NCBI GenBank assembly: GCA_903834465.1
Contig: CAILJB010000032.1
Span: 1-32,892, forward strand
DNA: 32,892 nt
Origin: an uncultured Pseudomonadota bacterium
GTDB lineage: Bacteria > Pseudomonadota > Gammaproteobacteria > Methylococcales > Methylomonadaceae
Direction of reading: 5' to 3'
Shown: piece after piece, positions 25,898 through 32,892 of the stretch
Layout: each line of letters opens with the position of its first letter
How positions within the stretch are numbered: the first letter of the stretch is position 1
Made by a program: the position numbers and the translations under genes
The notes under the pieces: model-generated
Told to the model about the DNA's origin: nothing
What the model saw: the letters and a program-made list of their open reading frames with translations, nothing else
The model's database searches: none

Positions 25898-26032
25898 ATG
25901 ACCACTCAAAATCTCTACACCAAACTCAAACAAGCCAAAAGCGAAGAAGACGTTAAAGATATTTATATTCAAGCGTTGGGACAAAACGAAAGCGAGTTGA
26001 TAGAAAAATTAAATTTAATGGAACAAAAATGA
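25898..26032 (+). CDS. 44-residue open frame, likely N-terminal remnant of a type IIG-like restriction enzyme
   Basis: The product begins MTTQNLYTKLKQAKSEEDV and continues KDIYIQALG. From memory, an LYxxLxxAKxEEDVKDxYIxALG pattern opens large type IIG (endonuclease-methyltransferase fusion) proteins, where it is followed by a nuclease domain. Here the frame goes on for only 16 residues and stops. Its TGA overlaps the ATG of the next gene (ATGA), so it would be coupled to the endonuclease. No strong ribosome-binding site. Alternatives are a short leader or coupling peptide of the restriction cassette. It has no helix-turn-helix, so it is not a C-protein regulator. Confidence 0.5.
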   Translation: MTTQNLYTKLKQAKSEEDVKDIYIQALGQNESELIEKLNLMEQK

Positions 26033-27075
26033 CAGCAGGATTATTCGGATTAACAAATTCCAATCGAGATTTTGGAAAAGCTGACGCTTGGGGTAAAAAT
26101 CAATTTAACTCAAGTTTTCCAGCAGCTCTGTCTTGTTATCTTCGCAGCAAAGGTTTGGGCGCAAATTACATTTCAATGTCTAGCAATCTGTTTGCGATAA
26201 AAAACATTATGTTAGACGATGTTTTTGCAATAAATCCTCTATCGTCAAACGCCTATTTTGCTTTCGAGGCTCAATATACGCCATTCCAAAAATACGTTGT
26301 CAACACGCTACCTCGAACTGATTTGGTTGTTCTTGATAATTTAACAGGTCAATGTTTGCGAGGCTTAGAAGTCAAATTAACTGCATTGCCCGATAATACA
26401 ACGTGTAATTTTGGTGATGCAAAATTTGGCTCTGAAATTGTCGTTAGACCCGACACTATTGTTTATTTGGCTGCAAGTATTGCCAGCACTAGCATTTCAA
26501 CAATTGAACAGCACATAAAAAATAGTGGGATTGTTATTACAGATTGGTCAGATGCAGATGAAGTTATTGCAAATGTTAAAAAAATTATTGATTGCATTAC
26601 GCTAATTAGCATCGCCGTTGAAAAACAGCAACTGCCATTTTTGTTACAACCCGTTTGGAAAACTGTTGGTAAGTCTCCAAAACTTGCAGATAACTGTTTA
26701 GATGTTTTTGTTTGGAGTGATGCGGCATTTGCTTGGTTTATTGCTCAAGTATCAAAAGCTGAATGCACTGAAAATAAAATAACCAGACAAACGAGAACAA
26801 GCATTTGGTTATACAAAATGCTGTCAGACATTGTTAGTTATGGGAGATTTGACCACGTTGATATTATCGACAAACTTTCTTACAACACAAAAAATGATAA
26901 AGCCTTTGCTTCTGCTGGAAATGTAACTAACGCTTACATGACCTGTGACAATTTAACAAAACCACGAATTTCAAAAGAAGAAATCAAAAATATCATTTTA
27001 GGCGGCGGACAAAATTTATTAAGTCCCGAACGTCGTTTTGATGCGATTATTTTCAACTCACCCGAGTTATTTTAA
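26029..27075 (+). CDS. Type II restriction endonuclease, HindVP-like
   Basis: 348 residues. The N-terminus (GLFGLTNSNRDFGKADAWGK then NQFNSSFPAAL) resembles the HindVP restriction endonuclease family, whose founding member cuts GRCGYC. A PD-(D/E)xK-like core is visible: Asp98 in PRTDLVVLD and Glu114-Val-Lys116 in LRGLEVKLTALPD. Assignment rests on recalled similarity, so site specificity is a prediction. The start is fixed by the ATGA overlap with the 44-residue frame. The stop shares one base with the methyltransferase start (TAATG). The region seems more AT-rich than flanking genes, consistent with horizontal gain. Confidence 0.7.
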   Translation: MTAGLFGLTNSNRDFGKADAWGKNQFNSSFPAALSCYLRSKGLGANYISMSSNLFAIKNIMLDDVFAINPLSSNAYFAFEAQYTPFQKYVVNTLPRTDLVVLDNLTGQCLRGLEVKLTALPDNTTCNFGDAKFGSEIVVRPDTIVYLAASIASTSISTIEQHIKNSGIVITDWSDADEVIANVKKIIDCITLISIAVEKQQLPFLLQPVWKTVGKSPKLADNCLDVFVWSDAAFAWFIAQVSKAECTENKITRQTRTSIWLYKMLSDIVSYGRFDHVDIIDKLSYNTKNDKAFASAGNVTNAYMTCDNLTKPRISKEEIKNIILGGGQNLLSPERRFDAIIFNSPELF

Positions 27076-27983
27076 TGAAAACGGTGGATTTATTTTGTGG
27101 TTGCGGCGGCTTATCTCTAGGGTTTGAGCAAGCAGGATTTGAAATTTTAGTTGGATTCGATAATTGGAAACCTGCAATTGAAGTCTATAACGCGAATTTT
27201 AATCATCCTGTTATAGAGCAGAATCTATGCAACGAACACGAAACGATAAAAATCATTCAGAAATTTTCCCCTGAAATCATAATCGGCGGAACACCCTGTC
27301 AAGATTTTTCAAGTGCAGGAAAACAGAACATAAATGGCGGCAAAGCCGTTCTGACTAGTCATTTTACAAATGTTGTTTGTAACATTAAACCCAAATGGTT
27401 TGTTATGGAAAATGTTGAGCGCATTGTCAAAAACGAAATGTATCACGACATAAGAAAGCAGTTTGTAAATAACGGTTATGGCTTAACAGCAATAACGTTA
27501 AACGCTTCACTTTGTGGTGTCCCACAAAAACGCTCACGATTTTTTCTAATTGGTGAGCTTGGTGGAAAACAGGATGCTTTACTCGATCTGATTCAAATCC
27601 GTTTAGCAAAAAAAATGATGACTATTCGTGATTATTTTGGTGAAAAATTAAACCTGCAATACTACTACCGACATCCTAGAAGTTATGCAAGGCGGGGTAT
27701 ATTTTCAATCGACGAACCCAGTCCAACTATTAGGGGTGTTAATAGACCAATGCCGCCTAATTACAAATTGCACAGCGGTGATCCACAGGATATTGACTTA
27801 AAAACCGTAAGACCACTAACCACATTGGAGCGAAGTTATTTACAAACTTTTCCAGAATCATTCAATTTTTTTGGTACAAAAACAAATCTTGAACAAATGA
27901 TTGGTAATGCCGTTCCTGTAAATATGGCTAAATTTGTTGCATTAACCATCATGGAATATGTGCGCGTGATGAATTTAAATTGA
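27075..27983 (+). CDS. C5-cytosine DNA methyltransferase of the restriction system
   Basis: 302 residues with the standard motif order: motif I DLFCGCGGLSLGF (5-17), motif IV PCQ with catalytic Cys75, motif VI ENV (112-114), motif VIII PQKRSRFF (150-157), a target-recognition region (about 180-245), motif IX RPLTTLERSYLQTFP (246-260) and motif X GNAVPVN (277-283). It would protect sites cut by the adjacent endonuclease. The start overlaps the endonuclease stop by one base. The last few codons run into sequence that in another frame encodes the following remnant, so the C-terminus may be non-native. Confidence 0.92.
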   Translation: MKTVDLFCGCGGLSLGFEQAGFEILVGFDNWKPAIEVYNANFNHPVIEQNLCNEHETIKIIQKFSPEIIIGGTPCQDFSSAGKQNINGGKAVLTSHFTNVVCNIKPKWFVMENVERIVKNEMYHDIRKQFVNNGYGLTAITLNASLCGVPQKRSRFFLIGELGGKQDALLDLIQIRLAKKMMTIRDYFGEKLNLQYYYRHPRSYARRGIFSIDEPSPTIRGVNRPMPPNYKLHSGDPQDIDLKTVRPLTTLERSYLQTFPESFNFFGTKTNLEQMIGNAVPVNMAKFVALTIMEYVRVMNLN

Positions 27984-28156
27984 ATCGCGCCGATGTGGGC
28001 TGGTATCAAATTCGTAATGCGCTGAAAAAACGTATTGAAACACCTGTTGATTTTGATGAGTTTGAAACTACTTATAAAAACCTGAGCGCGAAATTGCAGC
28101 CGTTGGTGTTTGAGCTGGGATTTTTTGCGGGCTTGATTAAATTTTTAGGAAAAACG
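27968..28156 (+). pseudogene. C-terminal remnant of a type IIG-like restriction enzyme
   Basis: In the frame that continues into the DUF167 gene, the codons from 27968 read DEFKLNRADVGWYQIRNALK and then a VDFDEFETTYKNLSAKL segment ending FELGFFAGL. This looks like conserved protein, not random sequence. I recall a similar ending (WYQIR-ALK...VDF..FE..Y..L..KL.P.V.ELGF) at the C-termini of large type IIG/N6-adenine restriction-methylation enzymes. A TTG at 27980 could start it, fusing about 59 residues to DUF167, but no ribosome-binding site supports that. No start or catalytic region remains. Confidence 0.5.
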
Positions 28157-28474
28157 ATGAGCAATAAACAATTAACCATGAATTCCTTTTGTGCGTGGGA
28201 CGGCGAAACCTTAGTGCTTAACATTTTAGGCAAACCGAGTGCAAAACAAGATGTGATTGGCAAAGCGAAAGGAAATCAACTAAAAATTAGTGTGACTGCA
28301 GCACCCGTGGGCGGAAAGGCAACCGACCACATGGTTCGATTTTTGGCGCGAGAATTTGGCGTGACAAATGCCGATATTGAAGTTGTTTTTGGGCGATTCA
28401 ATGTGAATAAACAACTCCGCATTAAATTACCTAAAACCTTACCGCCCGTGATTAGCAAACAATTAGCGAGCTAA
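28157..28474 (+). CDS. DUF167 (YggU-like) protein
   Basis: 105 residues, small soluble alpha/beta protein. The core VLNILGKPSAKQDVIG, then LKISVTAAPVGGKATDHMV and the closing FGRFNVNKQLRIKL are the DUF167 signature. Function unknown; E. coli YggU is the model. The start ATG at 28157 has AGGA eight bases upstream and gives the usual N-terminus. The open frame upstream (to 27980) belongs to the restriction enzyme remnant. It precedes purL by 54 bases. Confidence 0.88.
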   Translation: MSNKQLTMNSFCAWDGETLVLNILGKPSAKQDVIGKAKGNQLKISVTAAPVGGKATDHMVRFLAREFGVTNADIEVVFGRFNVNKQLRIKLPKTLPPVISKQLAS

Positions 28475-28528
28475 CCGAACGGAAAAATAATTTAAACTAC
28501 CCTTCTTTTTCATTTTTACAAAAAACTC

Positions 28529-31500
28529 ATGCAAAAACTCATCAGCACCGCTGCATTATCTGACTTTCGTTTAGAAAAATTACTTTCTGAATTACAAAGC
28601 ATTCAACCTGACATCCAAAAAGTTGCCGCCCGATTTGTGCATTTTGTTTCAGGCACATTGACCGCCGAGCAACAAACCGTTTTAGAACAACTTTTAACTT
28701 ACGGTTCACCAAATTCTGTTGCAGAAGAAGGCGAATGTTTATTAGTCGTGCCACGTTCGGGAACAATTTCACCGTGGTCAAGCAAAGCCACGGACATCGC
28801 GCACCGTTGTGGATTAACAGACGTTGAACGTATCGAACGTGGCATTGAATACTTCATTGTCAGCGCATCGCCATTAAATGAAAACGTTGCCAAAAAATTA
28901 CATGACCGCATGACGCAAACCGTTGTCTTTGACCAAACGAATTTAGAACTTTTCGCGCATCATGAACCACAACCGCTGCAACGTGTGAATGTGATTGAAC
29001 AAGGTCGTGACGCGCTAGTTGCTGCAAATACGAATTTAGGTTTAGCGTTGTCAGCAGACGAAATCGATTACTTAACCGACGCATTTGTGCAACTTGAACG
29101 TAATCCAACTGACGTTGAATTGATGATGTTCGCGCAGGCAAATTCGGAACATTGCCGTCACAAAATTTTTAACGCGAGTTGGACAATCGATGGCATTGAA
29201 CAAGCGCAATCGCTGTTCAAAATGATTCGCTACACGTCCGAAGTTAGCCCACACGGCATTTTGTCAGCGTATCACGATAATGCGTCAGTGGTTGAAAATG
29301 CTCAGACGCAAGTGTTTATCCGTAATCCTCACACGGGCGAATATAGCTACACCGAAGAAGCCGCGCATTTATTGATGAAAGTGGAAACGCATAATCATCC
29401 GACAGCAATTTCACCGTATTCGGGCGCGGCGACGGGTTCGGGTGGTGAAATTCGTGACGAAGGCGCAACAGGTCGCGGTTCAACACCGAAAGCAGGTTTA
29501 ACAGGTTTTTCAGTGTCGCATTTACAAATTCCCGATTTCGCGCAACCGTGGGAACAAGCCAACGGCAAACCTGAACGCATCGCTTCCGCGTTAGACATCA
29601 TGATTGAAGCCCCGCTCGGCGGCGCGGCGTTTAACAATGAATTCGGTCGTCCGAATTTGGCGGGTTATTTCAGAACGTTTGAGCAACCTGTTTTGGGGAG
29701 CGATAACGAATTACGCGGCTATCACAAACCAATTATGATTGCAGGCGGCTTAGGTTCAATTCGCCCAATGTTGATTAACAAACAACCCATTCCAGCAGGT
29801 TCGCTCATCATTATTTTGGGTGGCCCTGCGATGTTAATTGGGCTAGGTGGTGGTGCGGCATCGTCGCAAGCATCAGGTGAAAGCTCTGAAACGCTTGATT
29901 TCGCCAGCGTCCAACGTGAAAACCCTGAAATGGAACGCCGTTGCCAAGAAGTCATCAATCATTGCAACGCGCTCGGTGAAAATACGCCGATTGTGTCGAT
30001 TCACGACATTGGCGCAGGCGGTTTGTCGAATGCCGTGCCTGAAATCATCCACGATTGTGAACGCGGCGGATGTTTTGAATTACGCAACGTACAAAACGCC
30101 GATTTAGGCATGTCACCAATGCAAATTTGGTGCAACGAAGCGCAAGAACGTTACGTTGTCGCCATCAAACCTGAATCACTCGAATTATTTAAAGCCTTCT
30201 GCGAACGCGAACATTGTTTATATGCCGTCATCGGCGAAGCGACTGACGAAGAACATTTAAGCCTTTCTGACAATTTATTAGGCGACAAACCTGTTGATTT
30301 ACCGATGTCCGTATTATTCGGTAAACCGCCCAAAATGCACCGCACCGTTGAACACGTTGCGCCAAATGTGGCAGCATTTAACGCTGAAAATATCGAACTC
30401 GCCGAAGCCATTAACCGCGTGTTAGCGTTCCCAGCCGTTGCGGATAAAAGTTTTCTGTGTCATATCGGCGACCGTTCAGTCACGGGTTTAGTGGCGCGTG
30501 ACCAAATGGTTGGACGCTGGCAAATTCCTGTCGCTGATGTCGCGGTCACAACGTCTGGTTTTCAAGCGACAACAGGCGAAGCGATGGCGATGGGTGAACG
30601 CTCGCCGATTGCCGTCATTAACGCGCCTGCTTCGGGACGTATGGCAATTGGTGAGGCGTTGACGAATTTGGCTGCGTCGCGAATTGATGCCGTGCGAGAT
30701 ATTAAATTATCGGCAAATTGGATGGCAGCAACAGGCGTTGCAGGTGAAGATGCTGCGTTATTTGATACAGTGAAAGCCGTTGGTTTAGAACTTTGTCCCG
30801 AATTAGGGATTGCGATTCCTGTCGGCAAAGATTCGCTTTCGATGAAAACTGTGTGGCGTGACGAGGCGGGCGAAAAAACCATGACTGCGCCGTTGTCGTT
30901 AATTATCACAGCGTTTGCACCTGTTTTGGATGTGACGAAAACGCTCACCCCCGAATTACAAGCCCTTGAAAATAGTGTATTGCTGTTGATTGATTTAGGT
31001 GCAGGCAAAAATCGTTTAGGTGGTTCAGTTCTCGCGCAAGTTTATAACCAATTAGGTGACAACTGCCCTGATGTGGACGATGCGAAACGTTTGAAAGCGT
31101 TTTTTGAATCTATCCAAGCCTTGAATCATCAACAAAAATTGCTCGCTTATCACGACCGTTCAGACGGTGGTTTGCTTGCGGTTGCCGCTGAAATGCTTTT
31201 TGCTAGCCGTTTGGAAGTGAATTTAAATTTAAGCGGCGATGTTTTAAGCGAATTATTCAACGAAGAATTAGGCGCAGTGGTTCAAGTCAAAGCCGAAGAT
31301 TTAGCGGGCGTAAAAACGTTATTCACACACAATGGATTAGTCGATTGCGTATTTGAAATCGGCACAGTCGGCACGCATGAAAATCAACAATTGAACATTT
31401 CAAAGTCAGGCGAAGTGATTTACAGCGAAACTCGCGCAAATTTGCAAAAAACGTGGTCAGAACTCAGTTATCGGATGCAAGCATTACGCGATAATCCAGC

Positions 31501-32380
31501 ATGTGCGAAACAAGAGTTTGAACAAATCGCCGACGATTCAGATCGTGGTTTGCATGCACTTTTGACGTTTGATGTACGCGAAGATGTTGCTGCCCCATTT
31601 TTAAATTTGAGTCGTCCAAAAGTAGCGATTTTGCGTGAACAAGGTGTAAATGGTCACGTCGAAATGGCGGCAGCGTTTAATCGCACAGGTTTTACCAGCA
31701 TCGACGTTCACATGAGCGACATTATTCACGGTCGCGTTAGCTTGCAAGATTTCAAAGGTTTAGTGGCTTGCGGCGGATTTTCTTATGGCGATGTTTTAGG
31801 AGCAGGCGGCGGCTGGGCAAAATCGATTTTATTCAATCCGCGTGCGCGTGATGAATTCGCGGCATTTTTTGCGCGTGAAGATACCTTTAGTTTAGGCGTT
31901 TGTAATGGCTGTCAAATGTTGTCTGGCTTAAAAGAAATTATCCCGAACGCGCAACATTGGGCGCGTTTTGCACGAAATAATTCAGAACAATTTGAAGCGC
32001 GTGTGGCAATGGTAAAAGTTGAAGAATCGCCTTCGGTTTTATTCGCAGGAATGGCAGGTTCAAGGATGCCTGTTGTGGTGGCACATGGTGAAGGTCGTGC
32101 GGTATTTTCACAAAATCTGCAAGCGGCGGTTGAAGCAAAAATGATTGCGCTATCTTATGTCGATTCGCGCGGCGTACCGACAACCGATTTCCCTGCGAAT
32201 CCAAATGGTTCTCCGTTTGGGATTACAGGTTTAACAACAACGGACGGCAAAGTTACCATCATGATGCCCCATCCTGAACGTTGTTTTAGAACCTTGCAAA
32301 ACTCTTGGCATCCGCAAGATTGGGACAAGGATGGTGCGTGGTTGCGATTGTTTAGTAATGCGCGTGTTTGGGTCGGCTAA
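28529..32380 (+). CDS. purL: Phosphoribosylformylglycinamidine synthase
   Basis: 1283 residues, the large single-chain form of gammaproteobacteria. It converts FGAR to FGAM with glutamine and ATP in purine synthesis. Order: N-terminal and linker domain, tandem AIRS-like catalytic halves ([20 protein letters not shown] with [26 protein letters not shown]), and a C-terminal class I glutaminase. In the glutaminase, nucleophile Cys1125 lies in GVCNGCQM, with His/Glu of [10 protein letters not shown] near the end. The upstream 54 bases are AT-rich with no clear promoter. It is followed by a strong terminator. Confidence 0.97.
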   Translation: MQKLISTAALSDFRLEKLLSELQSIQPDIQKVAARFVHFVSGTLTAEQQTVLEQLLTYGSPNSVAEEGECLLVVPRSGTISPWSSKATDIAHRCGLTDVERIERGIEYFIVSASPLNENVAKKLHDRMTQTVVFDQTNLELFAHHEPQPLQRVNVIEQGRDALVAANTNLGLALSADEIDYLTDAFVQLERNPTDVELMMFAQANSEHCRHKIFNASWTIDGIEQAQSLFKMIRYTSEVSPHGILSAYHDNASVVENAQTQVFIRNPHTGEYSYTEEAAHLLMKVETHNHPTAISPYSGAATGSGGEIRDEGATGRGSTPKAGLTGFSVSHLQIPDFAQPWEQANGKPERIASALDIMIEAPLGGAAFNNEFGRPNLAGYFRTFEQPVLGSDNELRGYHKPIMIAGGLGSIRPMLINKQPIPAGSLIIILGGPAMLIGLGGGAASSQASGESSETLDFASVQRENPEMERRCQEVINHCNALGENTPIVSIHDIGAGGLSNAVPEIIHDCERGGCFELRNVQNADLGMSPMQIWCNEAQERYVVAIKPESLELFKAFCEREHCLYAVIGEATDEEHLSLSDNLLGDKPVDLPMSVLFGKPPKMHRTVEHVAPNVAAFNAENIELAEAINRVLAFPAVADKSFLCHIGDRSVTGLVARDQMVGRWQIPVADVAVTTSGFQATTGEAMAMGERSPIAVINAPASGRMAIGEALTNLAASRIDAVRDIKLSANWMAATGVAGEDAALFDTVKAVGLELCPELGIAIPVGKDSLSMKTVWRDEAGEKTMTAPLSLIITAFAPVLDVTKTLTPELQALENSVLLLIDLGAGKNRLGGSVLAQVYNQLGDNCPDVDDAKRLKAFFESIQALNHQQKLLAYHDRSDGGLLAVAAEMLFASRLEVNLNLSGDVLSELFNEELGAVVQVKAEDLAGVKTLFTHNGLVDCVFEIGTVGTHENQQLNISKSGEVIYSETRANLQKTWSELSYRMQALRDNPACAKQEFEQIADDSDRGLHALLTFDVREDVAAPFLNLSRPKVAILREQGVNGHVEMAAAFNRTGFTSIDVHMSDIIHGRVSLQDFKGLVACGGFSYGDVLGAGGGWAKSILFNPRARDEFAAFFAREDTFSLGVCNGCQMLSGLKEIIPNAQHWARFARNNSEQFEARVAMVKVEESPSVLFAGMAGSRMPVVVAHGEGRAVFSQNLQAAVEAKMIALSYVDSRGVPTTDFPANPNGSPFGITGLTTTDGKVTIMMPHPERCFRTLQNSWHPQDWDKDGAWLRLFSNARVWVG

Positions 32381-32388
32381 ACTGCAAT

Positions 32389-32426
32389 AAAAAAGGGCGA
32401 TGTTTAACAGCATCGCCCTTTTTTTT
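32389..32426. terminator. Bidirectional intrinsic terminator of purL and the FUN14 gene
   Basis: AAAAAAGGGCGATG (32389-32402) pairs with CATCGCCCTTTTTT (32411-32424), with an eight-base loop and a T-run on the + side and an A-run on the other. It separates two convergent genes. Confidence 0.9.
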
Positions 32427-32446
32427 ATTTTGTATTTTCAATACCG

Positions 32447-32770
32447 TCAGCCCATTTTAAAACCTAGTGCAAACCCAGCCGTGGCACTCACACCCTTTAC
32501 GGTGAAACGCGACAATCGCTCTAATAAAAAATCACTCGAATTTTTTGCAGCTTCAGCCGCAACATCTGTAGCATGTAAAAGTTCAGTATCTGTAATATGA
32601 ACAACGCCATAATATTCGGAAATAAATAAAATTACAACGACACCACCACCTAAAAATAAGGCAGTGCGTAACATTTTTTTTGCGAAATAGCCAACTGCAA
32701 TCCCCAAAATAAACGGTGCGCCAACGTTACTAATCAAAGAAGGTGTAGAGAATATATCTTGATTATCCAT
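32447..32770 (-). CDS. FUN14-family membrane protein
   Basis: 107 residues, inner-membrane. Hydrophobic segments lie at about 13-30 (SNVGAPFILGIAVGYFAKK), 34-52 and 88-107, the last ending GVSATAGFALGFKMG. The glycine-rich first and last helices are characteristic of FUN14 proteins. Bacterial function unknown. The ATG at 32770 is chosen because a longer open frame would run through the 5S rRNA terminator and into the 5S gene. No clear ribosome-binding site. Lies directly behind the rRNA operon terminator on the same strand. Confidence 0.75.
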   Translation of the reverse strand: MDNQDIFSTPSLISNVGAPFILGIAVGYFAKKMLRTALFLGGGVVVILFISEYYGVVHITDTELLHATDVAAEAAKNSSDFLLERLSRFTVKGVSATAGFALGFKMG

Positions 32771-32798
32771 GCAGTAATTTTCATTTAGGTTGAAAACA

Positions 32799-32832
32799 AA
32801 AAAGCCCAAAATCATCAAGATTTTAGGCTTTT
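32799..32832 (-). terminator. Terminator of the 5S rRNA / rRNA operon
   Basis: On the minus strand AAAAGCCTAAAATC (32832-32819) pairs with GATTTTGGGCTTTT (32813-32800), using one G-U pair, then TT. The wobble pairs only in minus-strand RNA, which gives the direction. It lies just after the 5S 3' end. Confidence 0.85.
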
Positions 32833-32844
32833 CGTAAAAATAAG

Positions 32845-32892
32845 AGCTTGGCAATTCCCTACTTTCGCATGGCAAACTGCCACACTATCATC
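32845..32892 (-). rRNA. rrf: 5S ribosomal RNA, 3' part (truncated by the window)
   Basis: The reverse complement of the last 48 bases contains GATGATAGTGTGG, then CATGCGAAAGTAGGGAA and TGCCAAGC. This matches the 3' third of bacterial 5S rRNA (E. coli: GATGGTAGTGTGG, CATGCGAGAGTAGGGAA, TGCCAGGC). The 5' part lies beyond the window. The 3' end is placed by alignment and may be off by two bases. Confidence 0.93.

Noticed and set aside
25898-26032. Restriction controller (C) protein upstream of the endonuclease
   Set aside because: Only 44 residues without helix-turn-helix; C proteins are about twice as long with a clear HTH.
27980-28156. Longer DUF167 protein starting at TTG 27980
   Set aside because: No ribosome-binding site; the upstream 59 residues resemble a restriction enzyme C-terminus, and ATG 28157 has a good AGGA site.
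30562-31008. 148-codon frame antisense to purL
   Set aside because: Lies wholly within a well-matched purL coding region; shadow of its codon bias.
32771-32875. N-terminal extension of the FUN14 protein by 35 residues
   Set aside because: It would cross the rRNA terminator and enter the 5S rRNA gene; the extension is not FUN14-like.

Overview
The window looks like about 33 kb of gammaproteobacterial chromosome of moderate to low GC. Evidence for this placement is the dapA-bamC pairing, the full-length single-chain PurL with a C-terminal glutaminase domain, tilS, a Do-type protease, and a three-gene locus typical of PQQ-dependent alcohol-oxidising proteobacteria. Genus is not determinable from the sequence alone. 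A sulfur-oxidising or methylotrophic member of the Thiotrichales type is a guess.

Layout. (1) 1-175: a hairpin-rich piece resembling the right end of an IS200/IS605-type element. (2) 195-3705, minus strand: an MFS exporter, metF and radA. (3) 3825-11355, plus strand: adk, leuC, leuD, leuB and asd, closely packed, then an isolated BatD-like membrane protein translationally coupled to an archaeal-looking nucleotidyltransferase. (4) 11360-14906, minus strand: a 65-residue protein of unknown function, a small lipoprotein, a His-rich periplasmic protein, a DUF535/VirK-like protein and tilS. (5) 14983-21306, plus strand: a periplasmic DegQ-type protease. After it come three members of the PQQ-associated ABC locus (substrate-binding protein, YVTN beta-propeller, ATPase), with a large secreted FG-GAP/RTX protein lodged among them. 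The permease is not present. (6) 21275-23587, minus strand: a small unknown protein and the RNA helicase deaD. (7) 23760-25888, plus strand: dapA, bamC and a retropepsin-like protease. (8) 25898-28156, plus strand: a restriction-modification cassette (HindVP-like endonuclease plus C5-cytosine methyltransferase) lying between short pieces that look like the N- and C-terminal ends of a different, type IIG-like restriction enzyme. (9) 28157-32380: a DUF167 protein and purL. (10) 32447-32892, minus strand: a FUN14-family membrane protein and the 3' end of a 5S rRNA gene with its terminator, so an rRNA operon lies just beyond the right edge.

The housekeeping genes cover amino-acid biosynthesis (leucine, aspartate family/lysine, methionine via folate), purine synthesis, tRNA modification and envelope quality control. 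The accessory content is the restriction-modification island, the RTX protein inside the PQQ/ABC locus, and several small secreted proteins. The two best leads are the nested restriction-modification locus at 25898-28156 and the PQQ/ABC locus with an inserted type I-secreted beta-propeller protein at 16473-21306. No CRISPR array, tRNA gene or complete transposase was seen, and no gene-free stretch exceeds 300 bases.
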